Origin: JAFMKE01 sp964655225
Lineage (GTDB): Bacteria; Bacteroidota; Bacteroidia; Chitinophagales; UBA8649
Direction of reading: 5' to 3'
DNA: 64,000 nt
Assembly: GCA_964655225.1 (NCBI GenBank)
Contig: CAZZMB010000002.1
Location: 26,676 to 90,675 of the forward strand
The translations under genes were made by a program, and so were the position numbers. Positions 16,363-25,834 of this stretch are shown piece after piece (the stretch's first letter is position 1; each line of letters begins with the position of its first letter). The notes below the pieces were generated by a model. The model was given only the letters and a program-made list of their open reading frames with translations. It was not told where the DNA came from and searched no databases.

Positions 16363-19300
16363 ATGGAGCAAAAAAATGCGCAAGGCAAAGGATTTTATCC
16401 AGAATATACAGGTTTAAATTTAGCGGAAATCGATAAAAATATTGCTGCATTCTGGAAGGAAAATAAGGTCTTTAAGCAGTCCATTGACGCTAAGGAAGGT
16501 AATGACAAATTCGTTTTTTACGAAGGGCCACCTTCAGCAAACGGGATGCCGGGAATACATCATGTTATCGGTCGTACGGTAAAAGATATTTTTTGTCGAT
16601 ATAAAACCATGCAAGGATTTCAAGTGCTAAGAAAAGGGGGGTGGGATACGCACGGCCTGCCCGTTGAGTTGAAGGTTGAAAAAGAGTTGGGGATTACCAA
16701 AGAAGATATTGGCACTAAAATATCTGTAGAGGAATACAATCAGGAATGCAGAAAAACAGTACAAGAGTTTAAAAGTGTATGGGATGATTTGACTGTTAAA
16801 ATGGGATATTGGGTTGACCTGGATAGTCCTTATGTTACTTTTGATAATGATTATATTGAATCTGTTTGGTGGGCATTAAGTGAGTTATATAAAAAGAACT
16901 TACTGTATAAAGGATACACTATTCAACCATTTTCACCAGCAGCGGGGACAGGCCTAAGTACACATGAGTTAAACCAACCTGGAGCTTATCAAGATGTCAC
17001 CGACACCAGCGCAGTTGCCCAATTTAAAGTGATTGAAAATGAGAATGCTAAGGAATTGTTTGGTGCAGTAACAGGGGAAACGCACTTTATTGCATGGACA
17101 ACAACTCCTTGGACCTTACCCTCAAATACCGCACTCGCGGTAGGGGGAAAGATTGATTATGTACTGATTAAAACATTTAACCCTTACACCTTTAAAGCAG
17201 TGCATGTCATCTTGGCTAAAAAGCTACTATCGAAGTGGTTTCAGCCAGAAAATGAGCATGCCGATTTTGATGCTTATGAGCCGGGTCAAAAAGCGATTCC
17301 TTGGGAATTAGTTAAAAGCTTTACAGGTAAAGATTTAGAAGGTATAAAGTATGAACAACTCCTGCCTTACCACCAGCCTGAGGATGGAGATGCGTTTCGA
17401 GTCATTTTAGGTGATTTTGTAAGTACTGAAGATGGAACTGGAATCGTACATATTGCGCCAAGCTTCGGTGCTGACGATATGCGAGTTGCAAAAACTGCAG
17501 GAATCGGTTCATTAACTTTAGTCGATAAACAAGGTAAGTTCATCCAAGGTGTTGGCGAGTTTTCCGGTAGATATGTTAAAGATTATAAGGAAGAGAAAAA
17601 CTATCGATCAGTAGATATCGATATTTCAATAAAGTTAAAGGAACAAAATAAGGCCTTTAATGTAAAGAAATACGTCCATAATTATCCCCATTGTTGGCGT
17701 ACAGATAAACCTATTTTATACTACCCCTTGGATAGTTGGTTTATACAAACTACGAAGGTTAAAGAGCAATTGATTGCCAATAATAATAAGATCAATTGGA
17801 AACCAGAAAGTACAGGAAAAGGACGCTTTGGAAATTGGTTGGAGAACCTACAAGATTGGAACTTATCGCGATCTAGATTTTGGGGTATTCCATTGCCAAT
17901 ATGGCGCACTGAAGACGGGGAAGAGGTTCTTTGTATTGGTTCAATTGCTCAATTGAAAGAAGAAATGCAAAAGGCTAATGAGGCTTTGGGAATTGAAAAT
18001 GAAGAAATCACAGATTTACATAAGCCATATATTGACCGAGTAACCTTGGTGTCAGCATCGGGAAAGCCGATGAAAAGGGAAGCTGACGTGATAGATGTTT
18101 GGTTTGATTCAGGAAGTATGCCGTTCGCCCAACAGCATTATCCATTTGAGAATAAGGAAGTTTTTGAACAAAATTTTCCGGCCGATTTTATTGCAGAAGG
18201 CGTTGATCAAACCCGAGGCTGGTTTTTTACATTGCATGCGATATCTACAATGCTCTTTAATCAACCGGCGTATAAAAATGTTATCGCAAACGGTTTGGTC
18301 CTGGATGAAAAAGGTCAGAAAATGTCAAAGCGTGTAGGTAATGTTGTTGATCCTTTCCATACGCTAGATAAATATGGAGCAGATGCAACAAGATGGTATA
18401 TTATTGCAAATTCCCAACCCTGGGACAACCTGAAATTTAGTTTTACGGGTATCGAAGAAGTGCGTAGAAAGCTTTTTGGCACGCTATATAATACCTATTC
18501 ATTTTTCGCTTTGTATGCCAATATTGATGGCTTTAGTTTCGCAGAGAAAAATATAGAAGTAGAAAAACGTCAAGAAATAGACCAATGGATTTTATCTGTG
18601 CTTAATAGTTTGGTTAAGAATGTAACAATCGCTTTTGAGGATTATGAACCTACTAATGCAGCAAGACTTATTCAAGAGTTTGTTGACGACAACTTAAGTA
18701 ATTGGTACGTGCGCTTAAATAGAAGAAGATTTTGGAAAGGGGACTATTCAGAAGACAAGATAATGGCTTACCAGACCTTGTATACTTGTTTGGAAACCTT
18801 AAGTAAATTAATGGCGCCGATAGCTCCATTTTTCAGTGACTTTTTGTTTAAAAACTTAAATGAAGTAAGCGGTAGAGTAGATGTAAGCTCGGTTCATTTA
18901 GCGGACTTTCCTGTGAGTGAAGAAAGTAATATTGATGTTAATCTTGAAGAGCGCATGTATCTTGCTCAAAGCATTTCTTCCATGGTCCTTTCATTGAGGA
19001 AAAAGGAAAAAATAAAGGTAAGGCAACCCTTGGCAAAAGTTATTATTCCAATTATTAATGAAGATTTACAAGGAAAAGTCGAGAAGGTGGAAGACTATAT
19101 CCTCAATGAAATTAATGTGAAGGCAATGGAGTATTTGAGTGATACTTCTGGGATTATTTCAAAGTCAATAAAACCAAATTTTAAAACTTTAGGGCCAAAG
19201 TATGGGAAACATATGAAGGCAATAAGTGTTGAGGTTGCATCCTTTGATCAGGCCCAAATTGCAACTATTGAGGAGGAAGGGTCGTATACTTTAAATATAG

Positions 19301-19680
19301 GAAGTGAGGAACTTGTTTTGGAATATGTAGATTTTATAATTAGTTCTGATGATATTGAAGGTTGGCTAGTGGCTAGTGATAAGGGTTTAACTGTCGCCTT
19401 AGATATTCATATAAGTGACGACTTAAAGGCAGAGGGAAATGCCAGAGAATTCGTGAACCGAGTTCAGAACTTGAGAAAAGAGAGCAATTTGGACGTTACG
19501 GATAAAATAGTAATTAAAATGTTGGTTAATGATGATTTTAAACCTGCATTAGATAAATATAAAAATTATATTTGTACTGAAATTCTAGCAACGGATATTG
19601 AATTGATTTCCATTCTAAGGGAAGGTCAATCAATCGAAGTGAATGATATGAATCTAGAGATAGAATTAATTAAAAAATAG
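16363..19680 (+). CDS. ileS: Isoleucyl-tRNA synthetase, long (eukaryote-like) form
   Basis: 1105 residues. It charges tRNA-Ile. The HIGH motif appears as GIHH in PPSANGMPGIHHVIG (about 57-70), the editing (CP1) domain contains TTPWTLPSNTALAV, and the KMSKR loop is intact (KGQKMSKRVGN). Length above 1000 and the lack of a C-terminal Cys4 zinc finger fit the IleRS2 group, which is related to eukaryotic cytosolic enzymes and is naturally less sensitive to mupirocin; that last property is inference. The gene starts the operon ileS-dksA-like-lspA, with 4-nt and 3-nt gaps. Confidence 0.97.
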   Translation: MEQKNAQGKGFYPEYTGLNLAEIDKNIAAFWKENKVFKQSIDAKEGNDKFVFYEGPPSANGMPGIHHVIGRTVKDIFCRYKTMQGFQVLRKGGWDTHGLPVELKVEKELGITKEDIGTKISVEEYNQECRKTVQEFKSVWDDLTVKMGYWVDLDSPYVTFDNDYIESVWWALSELYKKNLLYKGYTIQPFSPAAGTGLSTHELNQPGAYQDVTDTSAVAQFKVIENENAKELFGAVTGETHFIAWTTTPWTLPSNTALAVGGKIDYVLIKTFNPYTFKAVHVILAKKLLSKWFQPENEHADFDAYEPGQKAIPWELVKSFTGKDLEGIKYEQLLPYHQPEDGDAFRVILGDFVSTEDGTGIVHIAPSFGADDMRVAKTAGIGSLTLVDKQGKFIQGVGEFSGRYVKDYKEEKNYRSVDIDISIKLKEQNKAFNVKKYVHNYPHCWRTDKPILYYPLDSWFIQTTKVKEQLIANNNKINWKPESTGKGRFGNWLENLQDWNLSRSRFWGIPLPIWRTEDGEEVLCIGSIAQLKEEMQKANEALGIENEEITDLHKPYIDRVTLVSASGKPMKREADVIDVWFDSGSMPFAQQHYPFENKEVFEQNFPADFIAEGVDQTRGWFFTLHAISTMLFNQPAYKNVIANGLVLDEKGQKMSKRVGNVVDPFHTLDKYGADATRWYIIANSQPWDNLKFSFTGIEEVRRKLFGTLYNTYSFFALYANIDGFSFAEKNIEVEKRQEIDQWILSVLNSLVKNVTIAFEDYEPTNAARLIQEFVDDNLSNWYVRLNRRRFWKGDYSEDKIMAYQTLYTCLETLSKLMAPIAPFFSDFLFKNLNEVSGRVDVSSVHLADFPVSEESNIDVNLEERMYLAQSISSMVLSLRKKEKIKVRQPLAKVIIPIINEDLQGKVEKVEDYILNEINVKAMEYLSDTSGIISKSIKPNFKTLGPKYGKHMKAISVEVASFDQAQIATIEEEGSYTLNIGSEELVLEYVDFIISSDDIEGWLVASDKGLTVALDIHISDDLKAEGNAREFVNRVQNLRKESNLDVTDKIVIKMLVNDDFKPALDKYKNYICTEILATDIELISILREGQSIEVNDMNLEIELIKK

Positions 19681-19684
19681 TGAT

Positions 19685-20068
19685 ATGGCGGCCAAAGAAA
19701 AAACAAGATATTCAGATTCTGAGTTAGTAGAGTTTAAGGATTTGATTGTGAAAAAGATAGAAGAGTCAAGAGCTGAGTTGAAAGATTATCAAGACCAAAT
19801 CTCAAAGAAAAACACAGGATCTTCTGATACGGACTATAAATTTAATGGATTAGAGGACAGTTCTCTTTTAGTAGAGCGCGAGTATTTAAGCCAACAAGCT
19901 TCAAGACAAGCAAAATTTATAAGTCATTTAGAAAAGGCTTTGGTTCGAATTGAGAATAAAACCTATGGGATTTGTCGAGAAACGGGGAAGTTAATTTCTC
20001 CAGAACGGCTACGAATTGTTCCTCATGCCACTTTGAGTATCGAAGCCAAGAAGTCGCAAAAGAAATAA
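19685..20068 (+). CDS. TraR/DksA-family protein lacking the zinc cysteines
   Basis: 127 residues. A coiled-coil N-terminal part (VEFKDLIVKKIEESRAEL) is followed by a DksA-like C-terminal module with the pattern YGICRETGKLISPERLRIVPHA. DksA proteins bind the RNA polymerase secondary channel. Classic members have four zinc cysteines, and here only one remains (ICR), which is the usual state in this Bacteroidota group. The gene starts 4 nt after ileS and ends 3 nt before lspA, so all three are one operon. Confidence 0.88.
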   Translation: MAAKEKTRYSDSELVEFKDLIVKKIEESRAELKDYQDQISKKNTGSSDTDYKFNGLEDSSLLVEREYLSQQASRQAKFISHLEKALVRIENKTYGICRETGKLISPERLRIVPHATLSIEAKKSQKK

Positions 20069-20071
20069 GCA

Positions 20072-20689
20072 TTGAAAAGCAGAACTTACCTTGTACTTGC
20101 TATTACATTAATTACAATTATTCTCGATCAGGTTTCAAAAATAATGATCAAAACATCTATGGTGTTGGGTCAAGAAATCAAAGTCTTTGGGTCTTGGTTT
20201 AAACTACATTTTGTTGAAAATGAAGGAATGGCGATGGGTATTTCATGGGGTGGTGAACTCGGGAAATACAGCCTTACTCTTTTTAGAATAGTGGCAATTG
20301 GAGTCATTATATATTACATCTATACGCTTATCAAAACCAACGCGCATAAGGGGCTTATAGCCGTTATGGCTTTCTTGCTGGCCGGGGCAATGGGCAATGT
20401 CTTTGATAGTTTGTTCTATGGCCTTATTTTTAGTGACAGTACTTATCATGTTGCTAATTTTGTGCCTGTAGGGACAGGGTACAAAGGTTTTATGCAAGGC
20501 AATGTGGTTGATATGTTATCCTTTCAGTTATTTAGCATACCCAATTGGATTCCTTTATATGGCGGTCAAAAATTTTTCCCATTCATATTTAATATTGCTG
20601 ATGCCGCAATTAGTGTTGGGATCATATTAATTATCATTTTTCAGAAAAGATTTTTCCCAGAGCCAGCAGAAGGGAATCCATCAAAGTGA
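20072..20689 (+). CDS. lspA: Lipoprotein signal peptidase II
   Basis: 205 residues, longer than the E. coli enzyme because of an insertion between the active-site segments, typical of Bacteroidota. It is an inner-membrane aspartyl protease that removes signal peptides from lipidated prolipoproteins. Motifs: NEGMAMGI, GAMGNVFDSLFYG, GNVVDML (catalytic D147) and FNIADAAISVG (catalytic D177). Four membrane segments are visible. The start is TTG at 20072: an in-frame stop (20066-20068, the dksA-like stop) lies two codons upstream, so no earlier start is possible. The many lipoproteins in this window are its likely substrates. Confidence 0.93.
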   Translation: MKSRTYLVLAITLITIILDQVSKIMIKTSMVLGQEIKVFGSWFKLHFVENEGMAMGISWGGELGKYSLTLFRIVAIGVIIYYIYTLIKTNAHKGLIAVMAFLLAGAMGNVFDSLFYGLIFSDSTYHVANFVPVGTGYKGFMQGNVVDMLSFQLFSIPNWIPLYGGQKFFPFIFNIADAAISVGIILIIIFQKRFFPEPAEGNPSK

Positions 20690-20910
20690 AATTGATTCAG
20701 CTAAGCTTTTAAGAGATATAAAATTTAAATAATTGGATATTGAAGACTAAGGGTATAAAGTAAAAAAGACTCAACAAAAGTTGGGTGGTATTCAACAACT
20801 CATCGTTCTTTTCCAAGGAGTCTTAAAAGACTTGAACACCGGCATTCGATGGAAATCACTTATCCAACTTCAACATAGCATTCAATAATGTGATGTTAGA
20901 GAACAAAACT

Positions 20911-22527
20911 CTAGCTGTTCATCGAAATCAGAAATTCTTCGTTGGATTCAGTACCGCGCATATTTTTAAGAATAAAATTCATGGATTCATCAGGAGTCAT
21001 ATCTCCTAAGTGATTTCGTAAAATCAACATTTTCTTATACACATCTTCTTCAAGAAGTAAATCTTCACGACGCGTGCTTGATGTCACTAAATCAATAGCA
21101 GGATAAACACGTTTATTGGCTAAACGTCTGTCCAATTGAAGTTCCATGTTCCCCGTACCTTTGAATTCTTCAAAGATGACTTCATCCATTTTAGACCCTG
21201 TATCGACCAATGCTGTCGCTAGTATGGTTAAGGAACCACCGTTTTCTATTTTACGTGCTGCTCCAAAAAACTTTTTTGGTTTATGTAAAGCATTGGCTTC
21301 TACACCACCAGAAAGCACCTTACCTGAAGAAGGAGCCACTGTGTTATATGCTCTTGCTAATCTTGTTATCGAGTCTAAAAGGATAACTACGTCGTGTCCA
21401 CATTCCACCAATCGTTTTGCTTTTTGTAAAGCCATGTTACTAACCTTCACGTGACGGTCAGGAGTTTCATCAAATGTAGAAGATAAAACTTCTGCATTCA
21501 CACTTCTTTCCATATCTGTTACTTCTTCTGGACGTTCGTCTATCAACAAGACCATTAAATATGCCTCTGGGTGATTTTTAGCGATTGCATTGGCTACATC
21601 CTTTAAAATAGTTGTTTTACCTGTTTTAGGTTGAGCAACAATCATCCCTCTTTGTCCTTTGCCAATTGGAGTGAACAAATCGATAACACGAGTAGAATAA
21701 TTTCTGGGTTCATCTGTGGATAGATGGAATCGCTCATTGGGGAATAATGGAGTTAGGTAGTCAAAAGGTACTCTATCTCTCACCTCTTCAGGGTTTTTAC
21801 CATTAATTTTATCTACTTTCAGCAAGGCAAAATACTTTTCTCCATCTTTAGGTGGTCGCACCTTACCAGTGCATGTATCTCCGGTTTTCAAACCAAACAA
21901 CTTGATTTGAGAAGGAGAAACATAAACATCATCGGGAGAGGACAAATAATTATAATCCGATGAGCGCAAAAAGCCATATCCCTCTTGCATCATTTCTAAT
22001 ACACCTTCAGCGGCTATCACACCATCTATTTCTACATTAAAAACGGGTGCAGATGGTTTCTTTTCTCTATGCTGAGGACTTTTCTTTTGATTGTCACGAT
22101 TATCGTATTTTGGATTGTCCTTATTTTTATCATCACGATCTATTCTTTCCGGTTTATGATGCTTATTATCCTTTCCGCTTTCCTTAGCAGCAGGTTTTTC
22201 ATCGTTTGATTGAGAATTTGAAACGGGATTTTCTTGAATATCTGCCGCAGATGGCATAGGTTTTCTTGTTCTTTTAGCTTGTCCACCCTTTTCTGAATTT
22301 CCACCTTTATTTTCTTGCTTAGGAGCCTTGTCCTTAGATGCTGGGGGAGCTATATCTTTATCAGATTTGATTTCTTTAACTGCGTCAGGATTTACAGCCT
22401 GCGCGTCAATAATAGCTAAAACTAAATCTTGTTTAACAAGCTTTTTGCTATCCTTAACCTTAAGCTTTTCAGCTATTTCCTTTAATTCAGGGACAAGCAT
22501 CTCGTTCAGCTGGGAAAAATTGTACAT
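20911..22527 (-). CDS. rho: Transcription termination factor Rho with long linker
   Basis: 538 residues, about 120 more than E. coli Rho. Order: N-terminal Rho_N helices (1-50), a low-complexity charged linker rich in Lys, Asp, Asn and Gln (about 60-160), the cold-shock-like RNA-binding domain (GVLEMMQEGYGFLRS), then the ATPase with Walker A AQPKTGKTTIL, Walker B VVILLDSITRLARAYN and the Q/R-loop region. Linkers of this kind are known from Bacteroidota Rho proteins, where they may promote phase separation and extra RNA contacts. An imperfect hairpin around 22600-22622 lies in the 5' leader, a possible place for autoregulation. Confidence 0.96.
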   Translation of the reverse strand: MYNFSQLNEMLVPELKEIAEKLKVKDSKKLVKQDLVLAIIDAQAVNPDAVKEIKSDKDIAPPASKDKAPKQENKGGNSEKGGQAKRTRKPMPSAADIQENPVSNSQSNDEKPAAKESGKDNKHHKPERIDRDDKNKDNPKYDNRDNQKKSPQHREKKPSAPVFNVEIDGVIAAEGVLEMMQEGYGFLRSSDYNYLSSPDDVYVSPSQIKLFGLKTGDTCTGKVRPPKDGEKYFALLKVDKINGKNPEEVRDRVPFDYLTPLFPNERFHLSTDEPRNYSTRVIDLFTPIGKGQRGMIVAQPKTGKTTILKDVANAIAKNHPEAYLMVLLIDERPEEVTDMERSVNAEVLSSTFDETPDRHVKVSNMALQKAKRLVECGHDVVILLDSITRLARAYNTVAPSSGKVLSGGVEANALHKPKKFFGAARKIENGGSLTILATALVDTGSKMDEVIFEEFKGTGNMELQLDRRLANKRVYPAIDLVTSSTRREDLLLEEDVYKKMLILRNHLGDMTPDESMNFILKNMRGTESNEEFLISMNS

Positions 22528-22702
22528 ATTTTGATTTTATTTGAAATTAGTTCTTTCGAAAAAATTAGTTGAGATTGATTTGAAGTGCTAGAACTAGCTG
22601 TGGTGTTTTTAAACCATCACAATGTTACGCAAAGTTTTTATCTCCACAAACATTATTTGAACAAATAAGCCTTTATTCGATGTATTTTGCCGATACATTG
22701 GC
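22528..22702. other. Divergent rho/serS intergenic region
   Basis: About 200 bp between divergent rho and serS. On the rho side there is an imperfect inverted repeat, TGTGGTG and CATCACA around 22600-22622. On the serS side, ATGTAT and ATACAT (22680-22698, 7-nt spacer) form a perfect 6-bp inverted repeat immediately upstream of the serS -7 box, a possible operator. Confidence 0.45.
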
Positions 22703-22710
22703 TATTTTTG
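22703..22710 (+). promoter_or_regulatory. -7 box of serS
   Basis: TATTTTTG matches TAnnTTTG and lies 19 nt before the ATG at 22730. Confidence 0.6.
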
Positions 22711-22729
22711 TATCAAACAATCAATTTTA

Positions 22730-24007
22730 ATGCTGGATATAAATATTATTAGGAAAAAAATGGCTTTAGCTAGTGCAGGTCTAAAAAAGCGGAATATTGA
22801 GAATGCAGATGAATTATTGAACAAGCTTGTTGCTTTGGATGATACACGTAAGCGAATACAGACAATATTAGACGAAAAATTGGCTAGGTTGAACGCGCTA
22901 TCTAAGCAAATAGGAGAATTATTTAAATCGGGTAAGCGTGAAGAAGCAGAAAATTTGCGTCAAGAATCTGTTGACCTAAAAGAAGAAGTGAGTCAATTGC
23001 AAGATGAGCAGCTTATAGTCTTACAAAATTTGGAAGAAGATTTGCTGCAAATACCTAATATACCCCACGAATCTGTTCCTTCAGGAAAAACACCAGAAGA
23101 TAACGAGGTAGTTAGAAAATGGGGAGAGTTTCCCGTTTTAGCTAGTGACAATGATTTACCGCACTGGGATTTGGCTAAAAAGTTTGAAATTTTTGACCTA
23201 GAATTAGGCGTCAAGTTGACAGGTGCGGGATTTCCTGTTTATACTGGAAAGGGTGCACAATTGCAAAGAGGATTAATAAACTTCTTTCTTACGCAAGCCA
23301 CAAACGCAGGCTATAAAGAAGTAATTCCGCCATTATTGGTTAATGAGGCAAGTGCTCGTGCAACTGGTCAACTACCCGATAAAGAAGGACAGATGTATGA
23401 AATGAAGGAAGATCCTTATTTTCTTATTCCCACAGCGGAGGTGCCAATTACAAATATGTTCAGAGGCGAATTGGTAGAAGAAAAAGATTTACCCATCCGC
23501 TTAACAGGATACACTCCCTGTTTTAGAAGAGAAGCTGGTTCTTATGGCGCACACGTAAGGGGCTTGAATCGCCTGCACCAATTCGATAAAATTGAAATTG
23601 TACAAATTGCTCATCCAGATAAGAGTTATGAAGTGCTCGAGGAAATGGTAGCTCATGTGGAGTCTTTGGTAAAGGCTTTAGAACTGCCTTATCGAGTATT
23701 GCGCTTGTGTGGGGGTGATTTAGGCTTCACTTCTACGCTAACCTATGATATTGAGGTATACAGTGCTGCACAAAAACGATGGTTGGAGGTCAGCAGTATT
23801 TCTAACTTCGAAACTTATCAAACTAAGCGTTTGATGTTGCGTTATAAAGATGCTGATGGAAACAGAAAGCTGGCTAATACGCTCAATGGCAGTGCCTTAG
23901 CACTTCCAAGAATTCTAGCGGCGCTCATCGAAAATAATCAAGAACCGGACGGTATTCGAATGCCAAAGGCCATTCAATCCTTTGTAGGATTCGATAAGTT
24001 GAGCTAG
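22730..24007 (+). CDS. serS: Seryl-tRNA synthetase
   Basis: 425 residues, normal length. It charges tRNA-Ser. The N-terminal long helical arm that grips the tRNA spans about 30-110 (charged, Leu-rich). The class II catalytic core follows, with motif 2 FRREAGSYGAHVRGLNR and motif 3 GSALALPRILAALIEN. The serine-binding TAEVPITNMF is present. The gene is monocistronic and converges with phhB. Confidence 0.97.
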   Translation: MLDINIIRKKMALASAGLKKRNIENADELLNKLVALDDTRKRIQTILDEKLARLNALSKQIGELFKSGKREEAENLRQESVDLKEEVSQLQDEQLIVLQNLEEDLLQIPNIPHESVPSGKTPEDNEVVRKWGEFPVLASDNDLPHWDLAKKFEIFDLELGVKLTGAGFPVYTGKGAQLQRGLINFFLTQATNAGYKEVIPPLLVNEASARATGQLPDKEGQMYEMKEDPYFLIPTAEVPITNMFRGELVEEKDLPIRLTGYTPCFRREAGSYGAHVRGLNRLHQFDKIEIVQIAHPDKSYEVLEEMVAHVESLVKALELPYRVLRLCGGDLGFTSTLTYDIEVYSAAQKRWLEVSSISNFETYQTKRLMLRYKDADGNRKLANTLNGSALALPRILAALIENNQEPDGIRMPKAIQSFVGFDKLS

Positions 24008-24059
24008 TTTTACCAACATCTAGAACTTATAAATAGTTGACAGACAAGAGTCAATCTCA

Positions 24060-24075
24060 AGATAAAAGTTTATCT
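24060..24075. other. Perfect inverted repeat between convergent serS and phhB
   Basis: AGATAAA and TTTATCT are separated by two bases. ATCTCAAG occurs twice around it as a direct repeat. No T tract follows. Meaning unknown; it may help end transcription from either side. Confidence 0.4.
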
Positions 24076-24100
24076 CAAGCTATAGGATTTGGCAATTATT

Positions 24101-24328
24101 TTACAAGCTATCAATTGCTTTCGCAAGTTCTCGATCTTTTGCTGTAATGGTATTTCCCTCGTCATGCGTGGTCAAGTGAATTTCTACCTGATTATATACA
24201 TTACTCCACCACGGGTGATGATTGTGCTTTTCAGCTAAAATTGCGACTCTAGTCATAAAAGCAAAAGCCTCAGAAAAATCCTTAAAGGTATATTTCTTTA
24301 CAAGTTCGTTGTTTTCTTCTTTCCACAT
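24101..24328 (-). CDS. phhB: 4a-hydroxytetrahydrobiopterin dehydratase (PCD/PhhB)
   Basis: 75 residues, slightly shorter than typical (about 95), with the complete conserved core: FMTRVAILAEKHNHHPWWSN carries the active-site histidines, followed by VYNQVEIHLTTHDEG and the C-terminal ITAKDRELAKAID. The enzyme dehydrates the carbinolamine formed by aromatic amino acid hydroxylases. No such hydroxylase is in the window, and many genomes carry PCD in other roles. It starts 12 nt after the M42 peptidase stop, in the same direction, and is likely co-transcribed. Confidence 0.9.
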   Translation of the reverse strand: MWKEENNELVKKYTFKDFSEAFAFMTRVAILAEKHNHHPWWSNVYNQVEIHLTTHDEGNTITAKDRELAKAIDSL

Positions 24329-24340
24329 TTCTTTAGCGTT

Positions 24341-25393
24341 TTATTGATGAGACCAATCAAAAGTATCCAAATTACTTACACATGCTTTAAGCATTTCGAT
24401 AGATAAATGTATATCCTCTTTGTTGCACATTTCTATCACTTGATGTATGTGTCTGGTAGGAATAGAAATTGCACCAGCAATTGTTCCATATTTGGACATT
24501 CGCTGCATTCCAGCAGTATCGGTACCCCCAGCAGTTAAGATTTCTGCTTGCCATTTGAGCTTATGCTTATCTGCAGTTTCTTTCATATATCTTACCATTC
24601 GAGTATCGCAGACTGTTGAGCTATCCATTATTTTAATAGCGGTTCCATTGCCCATTTGAGTGATTTGTTCGTGCGGCTGCGATCCAGGTACGTCAAATGC
24701 AATAGTCGTGTCAAGTCCGAAACTAAAATGAGGCTCTACATGATGACCAGCAACTGTAGCACCCCGAATACCAATTTCTTCTTGGACAGTGAAAACTCCA
24801 TATAAGTCATAAGGCACCTCTCTATCCTTCAACTCTCTCAACGCTTCTAGTAATATAAAAACTGAAACTCTATTATCTAAAGATTTAGCATTTACACAAT
24901 TACCCATTTCTATTAGTTCTCGTTGGCGCGTAATTGGATTGCCAACTTCAATAAATTCTTCAACTTCTTCTTTACTCATTCCCATGTCAATAAAGAAATC
25001 AGTTGTCTTAAGATTTTTGGTGCGCTCCTCAGGGGTCATTACATGTATCGGTTTGCTACCCATAACTCCGATCAAATCTTTTTTGCCATGAACGATTACT
25101 CGTTGCGCAGTTAAAGTTTTTGGGTCAAATCCCCCAAGCGTATGGAAACGAACAAACCCCTTATCATCAATTCCGGTTACAATAAAACCTATTTCATCGA
25201 GATGTGCAGCAACCATAGCACGCTTGCTACTGTCTTTTCCTTTTTTAAGCGCAATTAAGTTACCCATCGCATCAATACTTACTTCATCGACAAAGGGAGT
25301 CACTTGATGTTTAATAAAATTACGTATCCGATTTTCGAAACCCGGAGCTCCGGCGGTTTCTGTAATAGTGGCTAGTAGAGCTACATTTATCAT
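24341..25393 (-). CDS. M42-family metallopeptidase (glutamyl/tetrahedral aminopeptidase type)
   Basis: About 350 residues from the start chosen here. Di-zinc binding motifs: AAHLDEIGF, SLDNRVSVFILLEAL (zinc-bridging Asp), FTVQEEIGIRGA (catalytic Glu pair), the zinc ligand in FGLDTTIAFD and RHIHQVIEM near the C-terminus. M42 enzymes form dodecameric cytoplasmic shells that trim peptides. The longest frame begins at 25480, but that lies inside a terminator hairpin. The ATG at 25393 (MINVALLATITETAGAPGFE) matches family N-termini and follows a TACCTTTT box, so it is preferred. Confidence 0.92.
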   Translation of the reverse strand: MINVALLATITETAGAPGFENRIRNFIKHQVTPFVDEVSIDAMGNLIALKKGKDSSKRAMVAAHLDEIGFIVTGIDDKGFVRFHTLGGFDPKTLTAQRVIVHGKKDLIGVMGSKPIHVMTPEERTKNLKTTDFFIDMGMSKEEVEEFIEVGNPITRQRELIEMGNCVNAKSLDNRVSVFILLEALRELKDREVPYDLYGVFTVQEEIGIRGATVAGHHVEPHFSFGLDTTIAFDVPGSQPHEQITQMGNGTAIKIMDSSTVCDTRMVRYMKETADKHKLKWQAEILTAGGTDTAGMQRMSKYGTIAGAISIPTRHIHQVIEMCNKEDIHLSIEMLKACVSNLDTFDWSHQ

Positions 25394-25462
25394 ACTTGAT
25401 GTTTTGTTTATTTGTAAAAGGTAGTCAAATTTAAGCCTTCTGACCGAAAGGAAAATTTTACA

Positions 25463-25500
25463 ATAAAAAATGGCATCCACCTAAGGATGCTCTTTTTTTT
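25463..25500 (-). terminator. Intrinsic terminator, probably bidirectional
   Basis: GCATCC (25473-25478) and GGATGC (25485-25490) form the stem. On the minus strand it is followed by CATTTTTT, ending the cdsA-psd operon; on the plus strand by TCTTTTTTTT. Confidence 0.85.
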
Positions 25501-25513
25501 AGCTTACCGCTCT

Positions 25514-25822
25514 TTAATAATCTTCTGTCGCTGTTTCGTTTGATTTCGACTGCGTAGCTTTCTTTTTATATTCGGTAGTTTGCATTAATTTTTTACTGTC
25601 CTCCTTCATCTTTAGAATGAGATCTTTGTGTTCTATTTTGTCGCTATTGAGTTTAATTGTTGACGGAGTTACATTAATTTTAATGCTTGTCTGCTCCACT
25701 TTGATTGGATCCAGTTTAATCGTTTCATCCGCCTCTGTAGTTACTTCATTTTTTTCCAAACTTTGACTAAATCCGAAGACCACAAATGCAACACTGAGAA
25801 GAAGTAAATTAATTTTTTTCAT
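25514..25822 (-). CDS. Small exported protein of unknown function
   Basis: 102 residues with signal peptide (KINLLLLSVAFVVFGFSQ). The mature chain is Lys/Thr/Glu-rich without cysteines and has an alternating polar-hydrophobic pattern (IKLDPIKVEQTSIKINVTPSTIKL) that suggests beta strands, then a charged helical tail. No family recognised. It lies 12 nt after psd in the same direction and is the last gene before the terminator. Confidence 0.65.
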   Translation of the reverse strand: MKKINLLLLSVAFVVFGFSQSLEKNEVTTEADETIKLDPIKVEQTSIKINVTPSTIKLNSDKIEHKDLILKMKEDSKKLMQTTEYKKKATQSKSNETATEDY

Positions 25823-25834
25823 AATTTATTGTTT

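Noticed and set aside
25394..25480. 29-residue N-terminal extension of the M42 peptidase
   Set aside because: It starts inside a terminator hairpin and does not match family N-termini; the ATG at 25393 is better.
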